A stretch of DNA of 64,000 nucleotides from Pseudomonas sp. Irchel s3b2 (GTDB lineage Bacteria; Pseudomonadota; Gammaproteobacteria; Pseudomonadales; Pseudomonadaceae). Below the pieces are notes generated by a model. That model was not told the origin of the DNA, made no database searches, and saw only the letters and a list, made by a program, of their open reading frames with translations. The position numbers and the translations under genes were made by a program. Below, piece after piece: positions 45,653 to 58,370 of this stretch; the stretch's first letter is position 1; every line of letters starts with the position of its first letter. The stretch is from the NCBI RefSeq assembly GCF_900187445.1, contig NZ_FYEB01000004.1:1-64000 (forward strand), read 5' to 3'.

Positions 45653-48130
45653 ATGTCAGCAATTCATGAGTTGAAACCTCTGTTCAAGGCTTTGGTCATT
45701 TCCCGAACGCTTCGCTCGCGTCACTCGCTGGCCGGTCTGGGCATGGTCTGTCTGATGCCGTTCAGCGCGCAGGTCTGCGCCGAAGAAATCGCCGTCAACA
45801 TTGCCGCGCAGCCCTTGCCGCAGGCGTTGCAAGCGTTCGGCGAGCAAACCAACCGGCAGGTGATCTATAACGCCGCCGACATGGCCAACCTGCGCAGCAA
45901 TCGCGTCAGCGGCAAACTGAGCGCCGAAGCGGCCATTGCCGAACTGCTCAAGGGCACCGGCGTGCGCTACAGCTTTGAAGGCAACACGTTGATGCTGGTG
46001 CGCGGTTCCGCCACTGAAGGCCTTGAGCTGGGCGCGACCACCGTCAATGCACGGCAGCTGGATGCGACGACCGAAGACAGCAACTCATACACCAGTAACG
46101 CCGTGACCATCGGCAAGGGTACCCATACCCTCAAGGAAATTCCCCAGTCGATCACCGTGATGACGCGTAAGCAGATGGATGACCAGAACCTGGTCGATCT
46201 CAAGGACGCCGTCAACCAGACCACCGGCATCGTCGGCCTGCAGGGCGTCGGAGAAGGCATGATTCTATCGTCGCGCGGTTTCCAGATCGACGACTGGCAG
46301 TACGACGGTGTGCCGATCCCGCGTAACACCTATTCGCTGGGCAACTGGGCGACCCAGGACCTGATCTTCTATGACCGCCTGGAAATCCTGCGCGGCGCCT
46401 CCGGCCTGCTGCAAGGCACCGGCAGCCCCGGTGGTGCCATCAACCTGGTGCGCAAGCGTGGCCAGAACGCACCGACCGTGACCCTGACCGGCAAGGCCGG
46501 CTCTTGGGATCACTACGGTCTGCAAGTGGACGCCGGCGGCCCGCTGAACCAGGCCGGCAACATCCGCGGCCGCATCGTCGTCGACGAAGACCAGAGCAAC
46601 TCGTTCATCGACCACGCGTGGAGCAAGACCCACTCGCTGTACGGCGCCCTGGACATCGACCTGCGCGAAGACACCACCCTGGGCTTCGCGGTCAGCCAAT
46701 CCAACGGCGAATCGCGCGGCAATATCCGTGGCCTGCCACTCTACGCCGACGGGTCGATGCCGGACGTTTCGCGTTCGACCTACACCGGCGCGCGCTGGAA
46801 CCGCTCCGAAATCGACGTCACCACCCTCTACGCCGATCTCGAGCACCGCTTCAACGACGATTGGGCCCTCAAGGTCGGCACCGTGTACATGACCGAAGAC
46901 AATCAGTCGAAAAACCAGCGAACCCAAAGTCCTGGCGGTCTCTTGCCGGATGGCAGTCGCGTGCAATATGCCGACTTCGTGACCGATTTCCAGTCCACGA
47001 AGGCCGGTCTGGACATGAACCTGACCGGCAAGTTCGAAGCCTTGTCGATGCAGCAGGAAGTCATGCTGGGCGGCAACTTCTCTCAGCTGGAGACGGATGA
47101 TCGCTTCGCCCGTACCTTCAACAGCAGCAGCGACACCATCTTCGACCTCGACAATGACCGTCCGGACATCAGCTACAACAGCCTGCTAGCCGCGGGCGGC
47201 CAGGGCACCCTCAGCAAATACGATATCCGCCAGAAAGGCCTGTACGGCACCTGGCGCGTCAAGCCGGTTGACGATCTGACGCTGGTACTGGGTTCCCGGG
47301 TTAGCTGGTACGACTTCAGCTACAAATCGAAAACCCAGACCGCGTCCAACGGCATCACATCCAACGCTCCAAGCACCGGAAATGAAACCGGAGAGGTCAC
47401 GCCCTACGCCGGTATCGTCTATGACCTGAGCCGCGAGTGGGCGGTATACGCCAGCTACACCGACGTGTTCCAGCCGCAAACCAACCGTGATTCCAACGGT
47501 ACGGTGCTCAAACCCATCATAGGCACCAACTACGAAATCGGCCTCAAGGGTGAGTTGATGGACGGTCGGGTCAATACCTCCTTGGCCATCTTCCGTTACG
47601 ACCAGGAAAACCGTGCCGTCAACGACATCGCCGGTGGTATGGAGTGTAATGGCTGGTACTGCTCGGCAGCCTCGGGGAAAGTTCGTAGCCAGGGTGTCGA
47701 CGCGGAAATCAGTGGTGAAGTGACGGACAATCTGCAGTTATTTGCGGGCTACACCTACAACACCACCAAATACCTGGAAGACCCGACTAACGAAGGCAGC
47801 GTCTATAGTACCTGGACGCCGAAACACATGCTGCGCGTGTGGGGCAACTACCAGTTCACCGGCGACTGGAGCCGTGTCAGCACCGGTCTGGGCTTCACCA
47901 CCCAAAGCCACACGCTGGTTTACGATCTTAACAAAGACGTACCGGGTTACACCGTGTGGAATGCCCGCATCGGTTACCAGCTGACGCCGGAGATCGGTTT
48001 GGCGGTCAACGCCAACAACCTGTTCGACAAGACGTACATTTCGCCCGCTTACAACCAGATCAATGGCAACAATAACTTTGGTGATCCGCGTAACATGATG
48101 TTCAGCGTGACCTACAAACCGCAGTTCTGA
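45653..48130 (+). CDS. fpvA: Ferripyoverdine TonB-dependent receptor with signalling domain
   Basis: 825 residues. An N-terminal signal peptide (~1-43, ending FSAQVCAEE) is followed by an STN secretin/TonB signalling domain (about 45-118, LPQALQAFGEQTNRQVIYNA), a plug domain (~145-270, LKEIPQSITVMTRKQMDDQ) and a 22-strand barrel ending in a C-terminal Phe. It takes up ferric pyoverdine across the outer membrane and, through STN, signals to the FpvR/PvdS/FpvI system (family knowledge). Its place directly after the NRPS operon and before pvdD/pvdE identifies it as the cognate receptor. No fpvR or fpvI is next to it. AGAGAGCACG precedes the ATG. Confidence 0.92.
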   Translation: MSAIHELKPLFKALVISRTLRSRHSLAGLGMVCLMPFSAQVCAEEIAVNIAAQPLPQALQAFGEQTNRQVIYNAADMANLRSNRVSGKLSAEAAIAELLKGTGVRYSFEGNTLMLVRGSATEGLELGATTVNARQLDATTEDSNSYTSNAVTIGKGTHTLKEIPQSITVMTRKQMDDQNLVDLKDAVNQTTGIVGLQGVGEGMILSSRGFQIDDWQYDGVPIPRNTYSLGNWATQDLIFYDRLEILRGASGLLQGTGSPGGAINLVRKRGQNAPTVTLTGKAGSWDHYGLQVDAGGPLNQAGNIRGRIVVDEDQSNSFIDHAWSKTHSLYGALDIDLREDTTLGFAVSQSNGESRGNIRGLPLYADGSMPDVSRSTYTGARWNRSEIDVTTLYADLEHRFNDDWALKVGTVYMTEDNQSKNQRTQSPGGLLPDGSRVQYADFVTDFQSTKAGLDMNLTGKFEALSMQQEVMLGGNFSQLETDDRFARTFNSSSDTIFDLDNDRPDISYNSLLAAGGQGTLSKYDIRQKGLYGTWRVKPVDDLTLVLGSRVSWYDFSYKSKTQTASNGITSNAPSTGNETGEVTPYAGIVYDLSREWAVYASYTDVFQPQTNRDSNGTVLKPIIGTNYEIGLKGELMDGRVNTSLAIFRYDQENRAVNDIAGGMECNGWYCSAASGKVRSQGVDAEISGEVTDNLQLFAGYTYNTTKYLEDPTNEGSVYSTWTPKHMLRVWGNYQFTGDWSRVSTGLGFTTQSHTLVYDLNKDVPGYTVWNARIGYQLTPEIGLAVNANNLFDKTYISPAYNQINGNNNFGDPRNMMFSVTYKPQF

Positions 48131-48148
48131 TTGCAAGCGACAACCCTG

Positions 48149-48183
48149 AGCCCGGCCCGAATTTTGCGGGCCGGGCTTTTTTA
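48149..48183 (+). terminator. Rho-independent terminator of fpvA
   Basis: AGCCCGGCCCG / CGGGCCGGGCT 11-bp stem with a short loop and a following T-run, 19 bases after the fpvA stop. Confidence 0.92.
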
Positions 48184-48215
48184 TTTGCCTATGATTGGGT
48201 GGGCGGACACACACA

Positions 48216-48309
48216 CCTGTAGAAGCGGGCTTGCCCGCGAAAGCGGTATGTCAGGCGACATCAATATTGACTGCGCCTCCGCTTTCGCGAGCAAGCCCGC
48301 TCCTACAGG
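48216..48309. repeat. REPIN-like inverted repeat (GTAGGAGCGGGCTTGCTCGCG family)
   Basis: CCTGTAGAAGCGGGCTTGCC at one end and the reverse complement form GCAAGCCCGCTCCTACAGG at the other, separated by ~50 bases. Confidence 0.8.
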
Positions 48310-48376
48310 CATAGGGACTTGCCCGCTAGTGAGTTGCTGCCGCATAAGTGGATGTCCGCAAACCCTATAGGATGTA

Positions 48377-49006
48377 GTGACAGGCAGCTTTCTACCCAAC
48401 GATGCCTTGGAGGTGTCAGTGGATAACGCTTCAAGCGTCCAGGCAATCATTTCAGCAGACCCCGTTCGATGGCATCTACTCCAGCTTGTTCATTCCTTGG
48501 GATTACCGGATTGTTGGATCGGTGCAGGTTTTGTCCGGAACGCGGTTTGGGATTACTTGCACGGACGCTACCCATCCCCTGTCTCGACCGACGTCGACGT
48601 AATTTGGTTTGATCCATGTCACTGCACACCCGCGGATGACAGGGCATTAGAAGCAGCGCTGCGAAATTTGGACTCTACGGTCCTCTGGTCAGTAAAAAAT
48701 CAGGCGAGAATGCATGTTCAAAACGGCGATAAGCCTTACATTTCCACGACTGATGCAATGCGTTACTGGCCAGAGACAGCAACGGCAATAGCCGTTAGAT
48801 GGCGAGAAGGAAATACCTGTGAGGTATCTGCGCCGTTGGGGCTTGATGATCTTTTTAACCTTATTGTCAGACCCACCTGGAGGTTTACAGTAGAAAAAAA
48901 AGCGATATACCAAGAGCGCTTGAAATCCAAGGAGTGGGCGGTAGCATGGCCTCTACTCAGGCAGGAGTGTGGTCTACTGACAGACTCCTTCGAATTTGAA
49001 AGATGA
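48377..49006 (+). CDS. Nucleotidyltransferase family protein
   Basis: A 209-residue protein of the DUF925-like nucleotidyltransferase family. The core has IGAGFVRNAVWDYLHG (about residues 48-63) followed by STDVDVIWFD, which supplies the paired acidic residues of the Pol-beta-type fold, and ends with PTWRFTVEKKAIYQERLKSKEWAVAWP. The GTG at 48377 with AGGATG upstream is the likely start. The second half of the gene is clearly more AT-rich than its surroundings and it sits between repeat elements inside the pyoverdine locus, so it looks like an acquired insertion. The substrate is unknown. Confidence 0.78.
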   Translation: MTGSFLPNDALEVSVDNASSVQAIISADPVRWHLLQLVHSLGLPDCWIGAGFVRNAVWDYLHGRYPSPVSTDVDVIWFDPCHCTPADDRALEAALRNLDSTVLWSVKNQARMHVQNGDKPYISTTDAMRYWPETATAIAVRWREGNTCEVSAPLGLDDLFNLIVRPTWRFTVEKKAIYQERLKSKEWAVAWPLLRQECGLLTDSFEFER

Positions 49007-49045
49007 CTGAACCAGACACCCGCACTTTGCGGTGGACACACACTT

Positions 49046-50055
49046 GTGGAAGCGGGCTTGCCCGCGATGGCCATGGGTATCTACACATCTCTTGCGCTAC
49101 AGAGATTCACTGCCGGGGCTTGGTGTTTTGGAGTACAGATCCGTTTCTGCGGTTGTGCTGGCTGACGGTTCTTGCCCTTTGTAGGAGCGAGGCTTGCCCG
49201 CGAAGGCGGCCTGGTAGGCGATTGGGGTCTTTGATCGTGTACATATCCGTTTCTGCGGTCACGGCCGCTGGCGGTTTCGCTTTTACAGCGAGTCACTTGG
49301 AAAAGCCCCAAGTAACCAAGGGCTCTTGCCCCACCATTCGGTGCCTCGCTTAGGCTCGGCATGCCCTCACTCCGGCATTGCTCCGGGGGCCCGCCGCCAT
49401 CGGCCATCCATGGCCGGGGGCGGCTACCGCGGCATCCTTGCCGCGGTGCCCCCTGCGCAATACCTGCGTTCGGCCTCTGGGAAAGGGGCAAACAGATCAA
49501 GATCAAAAGCCAAAGCAACGGCAACGGCAACGGCAACGGCAAGATCAACAGCTTCGCGGGCAGGCTCGCTCCCACATTAGTTGGAGTGGGTACGTCCGGG
49601 GAAGATTGGTCGGCTGACAGGCCGCCACCGCAGCGATGCGGCGACCCGACAAGCCAGCTCCCACAAAAAATCAGAGCACATCCAAAATCAGCGCCCATCC
49701 ACTCTGCTTTCACCACTCTACAGGCCGAGCGTTAGCTCGCCTGCAGCTGTTGATCTTGACGCACCGCGCCCTCGAGAGGCCGAGTGGAGGTTCTGCGCAG
49801 TGGGCAACCCGGCATGGATGCCGGGTTAGCCGCGCACGGCCATGGATGGCCGATCGCGGCGGGCCCACGGAGCAGGACCGGAGCGAGGGCATGCCGAGCC
49901 TGGGCGAGGCACCGAACGACAGGGGCAAAGAGCCCTTGGTTACTTGGGGCTTTTCCAAGTGACCCGCCGTAAGGGCGGAACCCTAGGCGGCCGTTACCGC
50001 AGAAACGGATATGTACACCATCAAAATCGGGAAGATATGTAGATACCCATGCCGC
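49046..50055. repeat. Repeat-dense intergenic region with long imperfect inverted repeat
   Basis: About 1.2 kb between the nucleotidyltransferase and the terminal NRPS gene holds no convincing gene. Two arms, ~49230-49580 and ~49735-50055, are imperfect reverse complements. Both contain the ACTTGGAAAAGCCCCAAGTA block, an ATCCGTTTCTGCGGT block and a CGGCCATCCATGGCCG block. Extra single REP arms lie at ~49046 and ~49180. The centre includes a hexamer run (GGCAAC)4 near 49515-49542. Open frames here are by-products of the repeats. Confidence 0.8.
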
Positions 50056-50155
50056 GATAGCTGTGTCTCAGGCAGCACTGAAGTCGACTGACACACCGCT
50101 TTCGCTGGCAAGCCTGGCTCCTACAAAAAGCGATTCATTCGCTTATCCGACTGAC

Positions 50156-50192
50156 ATCAAAGGCAACCCGCCGAAATCTTCCGGCAGGTTGC
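50156..50192 (-). terminator. Possible terminator of the pvdMNOE-NRPS transcript
   Basis: GCAACC-GCCG and CGGC-GGTTGC form a stem just downstream of the terminal NRPS stop when read on the - strand. The following T-run is short (CTTTG), so termination may be weak. Confidence 0.4.
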
Positions 50193-50205
50193 GATGGAGC
50201 GGGGA

Positions 50206-54351
<4,146 letters not shown>

Positions 54352-54390
54352 GGGGGTTCTCGCAAAAGGCGGCAATGCGTCGGGCAGGGC

Positions 54391-56049
54391 TCAAGCCGTG
54401 GCGGCCGGGGCTTTTTCACTGATGACCTGACCCGCTTCCATACGCACCAGTTGGTCGGCGACATCGAAGTAACGGTCATCGTGGGAAATGACGATGATGG
54501 TCTTGCCCAGGTACTTCAGTTCCGGCAGTAATTCGGTGTAGAAAATTCGCCGGAACACCGGATCCTGATCGGCCGCCCACTCGTCGAACACCAGCACTGG
54601 GCGTTCCTCCAGCCAGGCGTTCAACAGGGCCAGACGCTTGCGCTGGCCGGTGGATAGATCGGTGGTGCTGAATGCGCCATCGCGAATGCTGACTTTGTGG
54701 GCGATTTCCAGGCGTTCCAAATAACGGTTGGCGTCTTCGGGAACCTGCTGGTCGCCTTGCACCAGTTCGTCGAACAGGTAGTAGTCGGCAAAAATCGTGG
54801 TGAACAACTGGCGATAATCATCGCGATTGCTGGCCAGTACCGGCGCGCCGTTGAGGATGATTTCACCACCCTGTGGCGCGTAGAGGCCCAGCAGCAACTT
54901 GATCAACGTGGTCTTGCCGCCGCCATTCTCGCCGACGATAAAGACGATTTCGCCCTGGGCGATGGAGAGGTTGACCGGGCCGAGGCTGAAGGGTTTGCTG
55001 CCGTCCACCGGAGGGAAGGCGTAATGCACGTCGCGCAGTTCGAGGTGTTCGACCACCGTTTTGGCGGTGTTCTTGTCGCTGAGCAACAAGTGCGGCTCGG
55101 GCGAGGAAAACTGTTCGGCAAGGTCGGCAATACGCTTGAAGGCGATGTTGGCGCGGCTGATGATCGGCAGGGTGATGACCAGGTATTCCAGCGGGCCTTT
55201 CATGTACAGCAACACCAGCACGAAACCGCTGAGCACCGCTTTATCGGTGCCCAGCCAGAACGATTGCAGCGCCAGCGCCAGGCCGATGACCACGAAAAAC
55301 AGCATCGAACCGAAGGTCTTGGCCACCACGAAGGTGTTGATCGAACGGATGTTGGTATTGCAGATGTAGTCGGCGGTGCCTTCGATGCACTGGCTGAACA
55401 TGCGTTGGCGGCGCGGGCGATGGATGCGCAGTTCCTTGGCGCCGGCCGCAATCGCGCTGTAGTGTTTTTGCAGTTCGTCTTCAGCCTCGCGAGCGGCTTC
55501 GAAGCCCTTGATGCCTTTGGCCCGGGCCGCATATTGCACCACGGTGCCGATCACCAGCGCCACCAGCAACAGGGCAAACATCGGCAGCGACAGATACGCC
55601 AGGTAACTCAGGCAGCCAAGGGTCACGGTGAAGGCAATGGCCAGCGGTGCAAAGGAGAAGGCGAAGCTGCTGACGGTGTTGACATCGTGGGTCAGGACCG
55701 GAATGAGCCGATGGCTGCGATACCGCTCGATCTGTTCGATCGGGGCCAACAAGACTTTCTCGCCCAGGGATTTACGTAGCGCGGCAATGATGTGCTGCCC
55801 GACATGATTGGTGCCGATATCCGACAGAATCGATGTCAGCAGGGCCAGCGCGCACAAGCCGACAAACATCATCAGCACACTGGCGGGTGGGCTGCCTTCG
55901 CCGTTCAGGGCGTTGTTGATGGTCGCAAGCAGGGCGGTAATGCTGAGTCCACCCAGCATGCCAAGCATGATCGACAGCACCACGACGACCCGGAAAGGCT
56001 TGAGCAGGCTGAGGACTTCACTGATGGCTCCGCGGGAATTCGAGGTCAT
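54391..56049 (-). CDS. pvdE: Pyoverdine precursor ABC exporter (cyclic-peptide exporter type)
   Basis: 552 residues. Six transmembrane segments occupy residues ~10-330. The ATP-binding domain then shows Walker A GENGGGKTTL (about 375-384), the signature LSTGQRKRLAL, Walker B VLVFDEW and H-loop VISHDDRYFD. It carries acylated ferribactin from cytoplasm to periplasm (family knowledge). The ATG at 56049 (MTSNSRGAISE) is chosen; the TTG at 56076 is a less likely start. It lies between pvdO (about 80 bases upstream) and the terminal NRPS gene. Confidence 0.92.
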   Translation of the reverse strand: MTSNSRGAISEVLSLLKPFRVVVVLSIMLGMLGGLSITALLATINNALNGEGSPPASVLMMFVGLCALALLTSILSDIGTNHVGQHIIAALRKSLGEKVLLAPIEQIERYRSHRLIPVLTHDVNTVSSFAFSFAPLAIAFTVTLGCLSYLAYLSLPMFALLLVALVIGTVVQYAARAKGIKGFEAAREAEDELQKHYSAIAAGAKELRIHRPRRQRMFSQCIEGTADYICNTNIRSINTFVVAKTFGSMLFFVVIGLALALQSFWLGTDKAVLSGFVLVLLYMKGPLEYLVITLPIISRANIAFKRIADLAEQFSSPEPHLLLSDKNTAKTVVEHLELRDVHYAFPPVDGSKPFSLGPVNLSIAQGEIVFIVGENGGGKTTLIKLLLGLYAPQGGEIILNGAPVLASNRDDYRQLFTTIFADYYLFDELVQGDQQVPEDANRYLERLEIAHKVSIRDGAFSTTDLSTGQRKRLALLNAWLEERPVLVFDEWAADQDPVFRRIFYTELLPELKYLGKTIIVISHDDRYFDVADQLVRMEAGQVISEKAPAATA

Positions 56050-56129
56050 GGGGGGTTCCGCTTCAAGTGCCGTCAAGGGCAGAAGTTCAAGGGTTGAGGT
56101 TCAAGAATTGAGCTGTTCGTGGGCGTGCA

Positions 56130-57020
56130 TCACAGGTCTCGCGCGACGCGAAAACCGATCCAGTCGCCACGGGTATCGGGGTAGGTGGCATTACGGTTGC
56201 CCGAACGCGAGAACACCGGTGCTTCACCCCAGTCATTGCCACGAATGCGCCGGGCCTTGCAGTCGCCGGTCAACCACGCGCTGCCATCGCTTGGTGCACC
56301 GGTGTAGTTCTCGTTGTAGCAATCGGCGGTCCACTCATAGACGTTGCCGTGCATGTCGTACACGCCGAAGGCGTTGGCCGGGAAAGTGCCCGCCGGTGAG
56401 GTGAAGTTGTAACCATCGGCGGCGCCGTAGGTGTTGGCGTGTTTGGCGATGCTGTATTCCTTGCCTTCATCGAACGGGAAGGGGAACGGGCCGCTGCTGC
56501 CTGCGCGCGCGGCGTACTCACGCAGCGATTCGCTGACCAGTCGATAATGCTTGCCGGTCTTCTTCGAGAGCCAGGCCACGTAGGCATTGACCTCGGGGAA
56601 GTCCATGCACACCGCCGGATGCCTCGCGGTGCGTTCATAGCGCGGCACGCCGGCCTTGCACTCGCGGCCGGGCCGGGTGTCGCCGTCGGGCATGACGTAA
56701 CCGCTGTCGCGCAGGTACGCGTCCCACTCGCCGGCCAACACCTGGAAGCGGCTGATGGCCAGCGGTTTGGCGAAGGTCACCGGGTGCAACGGGCCTTCAT
56801 CGGGCTCGCGGCCCACCTCATTGTCCGGGGTACCCATGGTGAAGGTCCCGGTGGGCAGCACGACCATCTCCGGGCAGTCCTTGCAGTCCTTGAAGACTTT
56901 CCCGGGCGGGGCAGGTGCTGCGGCCTGAGCGGCGCCCGGCATCAGGTTTGCAACCACGGCGGCGAAGGCCAGTGCGGGGAGCGTCTTCAAGGAAAAACTG
57001 CGCAGCTCACTGTTCATCAT
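56130..57020 (-). CDS. pvdO: Periplasmic pyoverdine maturation protein PvdO (FGE-sulfatase fold)
   Basis: 296 residues. A signal peptide (~1-33, ending GAAQA) precedes a formylglycine-generating-enzyme-like domain: VVLPTGTFTMGTPDNEVG near the start, then the middle motif NVYEWTADC, RRIRGNDWG and the closing IGFRVARDL. The cysteine pair that binds copper in true FGE near the C-terminus is not present (SRSGNRNAT occupies the area), so sulfatase activation is unlikely. PvdO is known to be needed for the last oxidation that completes the fluorescent chromophore. Start M1 or M2 cannot be separated. It is in the pvdM-N-O-E series. Confidence 0.9.
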   Translation of the reverse strand: MMNSELRSFSLKTLPALAFAAVVANLMPGAAQAAAPAPPGKVFKDCKDCPEMVVLPTGTFTMGTPDNEVGREPDEGPLHPVTFAKPLAISRFQVLAGEWDAYLRDSGYVMPDGDTRPGRECKAGVPRYERTARHPAVCMDFPEVNAYVAWLSKKTGKHYRLVSESLREYAARAGSSGPFPFPFDEGKEYSIAKHANTYGAADGYNFTSPAGTFPANAFGVYDMHGNVYEWTADCYNENYTGAPSDGSAWLTGDCKARRIRGNDWGEAPVFSRSGNRNATYPDTRGDWIGFRVARDL

Positions 57021-57089
57021 TGCTCTCGATAAAAAGTTAAAAGGAATCAGGGGGGCTGATGCTCGTAGGAGCCAGGCTTGGGAACGGCA

Positions 57090-58370
57090 TCAGAGCTGTT
57101 GGCCGAGCAACGCCATGAAGCGGTCGACCTCGGCTTCAGTGTTGAGCAGCCCCGGCGCCGTGCGGACCACCGGGCCCACGTCGCGCTCCACGGCATCGGC
57201 GATCACGCGGTTTTGCATCAGCCAGGCGGCGATCTTGTCGCTGCTCTGGCCCTTGACCCGGAAGAAGCTGAAGCCCGACGACAGCTCGGGACTCAGGGGC
57301 GTGACCAGTTCGATCCGAGGGTGCGCTTGCAGGCGTTTTTTCATATAGCTGTTCAAGGCATGGATACGCGCCTGAACCTCGGCCTTGCCCAATTGCAAAT
57401 GCAATTTGAAGGCTTCGTTCAGCGCCCAGCGGTACTCGAACGAGTGGTAGCCACCCGGCGTCATGGTGGTGGAGAACGCCGTGGCTTCGGAGAAGGTCGG
57501 GATGATCGGCGTGACGTATTTGACCTCTTCACTGCGGCTGCAAACGATGCCTGTACCGCGGGGGCCGAACATCCATTTGTGCGTGCCGGCGATGAAAAAA
57601 TCGCAGTTCATGGCCGGGAAACTCAAATCCTCGACACCAAAACCGTGCACGCCGTCGACCAGGTAAATGATGCGGTCCTGCTCGCTGCGGTGGCGGTTGT
57701 GCTTATCCACCAGCGCGCCGATTTGCGCGATCGGCAGTTTCACGCCGCTGCCGGAGTGCACCCAGGTCATGCCCAGTACACGGGTTTCGGGTTTGATGTT
57801 CTGGTCGATCGACGCAAGGATCTCGGCTTTGGAGGCCGTCTGCGGATCCTTGAACAGCCTGATCTTGCGCACCCGGGTGCCGTCCCGTTGGGTGCGCAGA
57901 TTGAGGATCGTATGGGTCGCGTAATGCTCGTGGGCGGTGGTGAGGATTTCCTGGTCCGGTCGCACATGCACGCCGCCGTAAATCATCGCCAGGCCCTCGG
58001 TGGTGCTGCCGGTCAGCGCGATCTGTTTGGCATTGGCTTGCAGGTAACGACCTGCCCAGACGCGCACCTCTTCTTCGCGTTGCTCGATAACCCCCAGGTC
58101 CCAGTCCATGGCCAGCCCAGGGTTTTTATCGAGGGCGGCGCGGTGCATCTCGATCGCTTCACGCACCGGTTTGGGGTGCGAGGTGATCAGGAAGTTGGAA
58201 AAGTGCAGGTAGTCCGGATCCTGGTCGAACAGCTGCCGCAGTTGCGCCCATTTGTCCCCTGGCAGCGAGGGCTGTGGCGTGGCGCTGGCAACGTTGTGCA
58301 GGCCGGCAGTCAGGGGCAGGCCGGCGGCGAGGATCCCGGCCTGTTTCAGAAAGGTTCGACGATCGCTCAT
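57090..58370 (-). CDS. pvdN: PLP-dependent periplasmic enzyme modifying the pyoverdine side chain
   Basis: 426 residues. A twin-arginine signal (SDRRTFLKQAGILAAGLPLT) precedes a fold-type I aminotransferase class V domain. The PLP-binding Lys is in AGTHKWMFGPRG (about residue 261), and VDGVHGFGVEDL supplies the cofactor Asp/His environment. PvdN converts the glutamic side chain on the chromophore into succinamide in the periplasm (established for P. fluorescens-type pyoverdines). The ATG overlaps the pvdM stop (ATGA), so the two are translationally coupled. Confidence 0.92.
   Translation of the reverse strand: MSDRRTFLKQAGILAAGLPLTAGLHNVASATPQPSLPGDKWAQLRQLFDQDPDYLHFSNFLITSHPKPVREAIEMHRAALDKNPGLAMDWDLGVIEQREEEVRVWAGRYLQANAKQIALTGSTTEGLAMIYGGVHVRPDQEILTTAHEHYATHTILNLRTQRDGTRVRKIRLFKDPQTASKAEILASIDQNIKPETRVLGMTWVHSGSGVKLPIAQIGALVDKHNRHRSEQDRIIYLVDGVHGFGVEDLSFPAMNCDFFIAGTHKWMFGPRGTGIVCSRSEEVKYVTPIIPTFSEATAFSTTMTPGGYHSFEYRWALNEAFKLHLQLGKAEVQARIHALNSYMKKRLQAHPRIELVTPLSPELSSGFSFFRVKGQSSDKIAAWLMQNRVIADAVERDVGPVVRTAPGLLNTEAEVDRFMALLGQQL

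Noticed and set aside
49515-49542. Short tandem run considered as part of a CRISPR array
   Set aside because: It is a simple hexamer run without spacers, and no cas gene is present in the window.
49081-49962. Several open frames of 80-210 codons between the nucleotidyltransferase and the terminal NRPS gene
   Set aside because: They lie within inverted-repeat arms, overlap one another in several frames, and end in translations of the conserved repeat block; no domain is recognisable.
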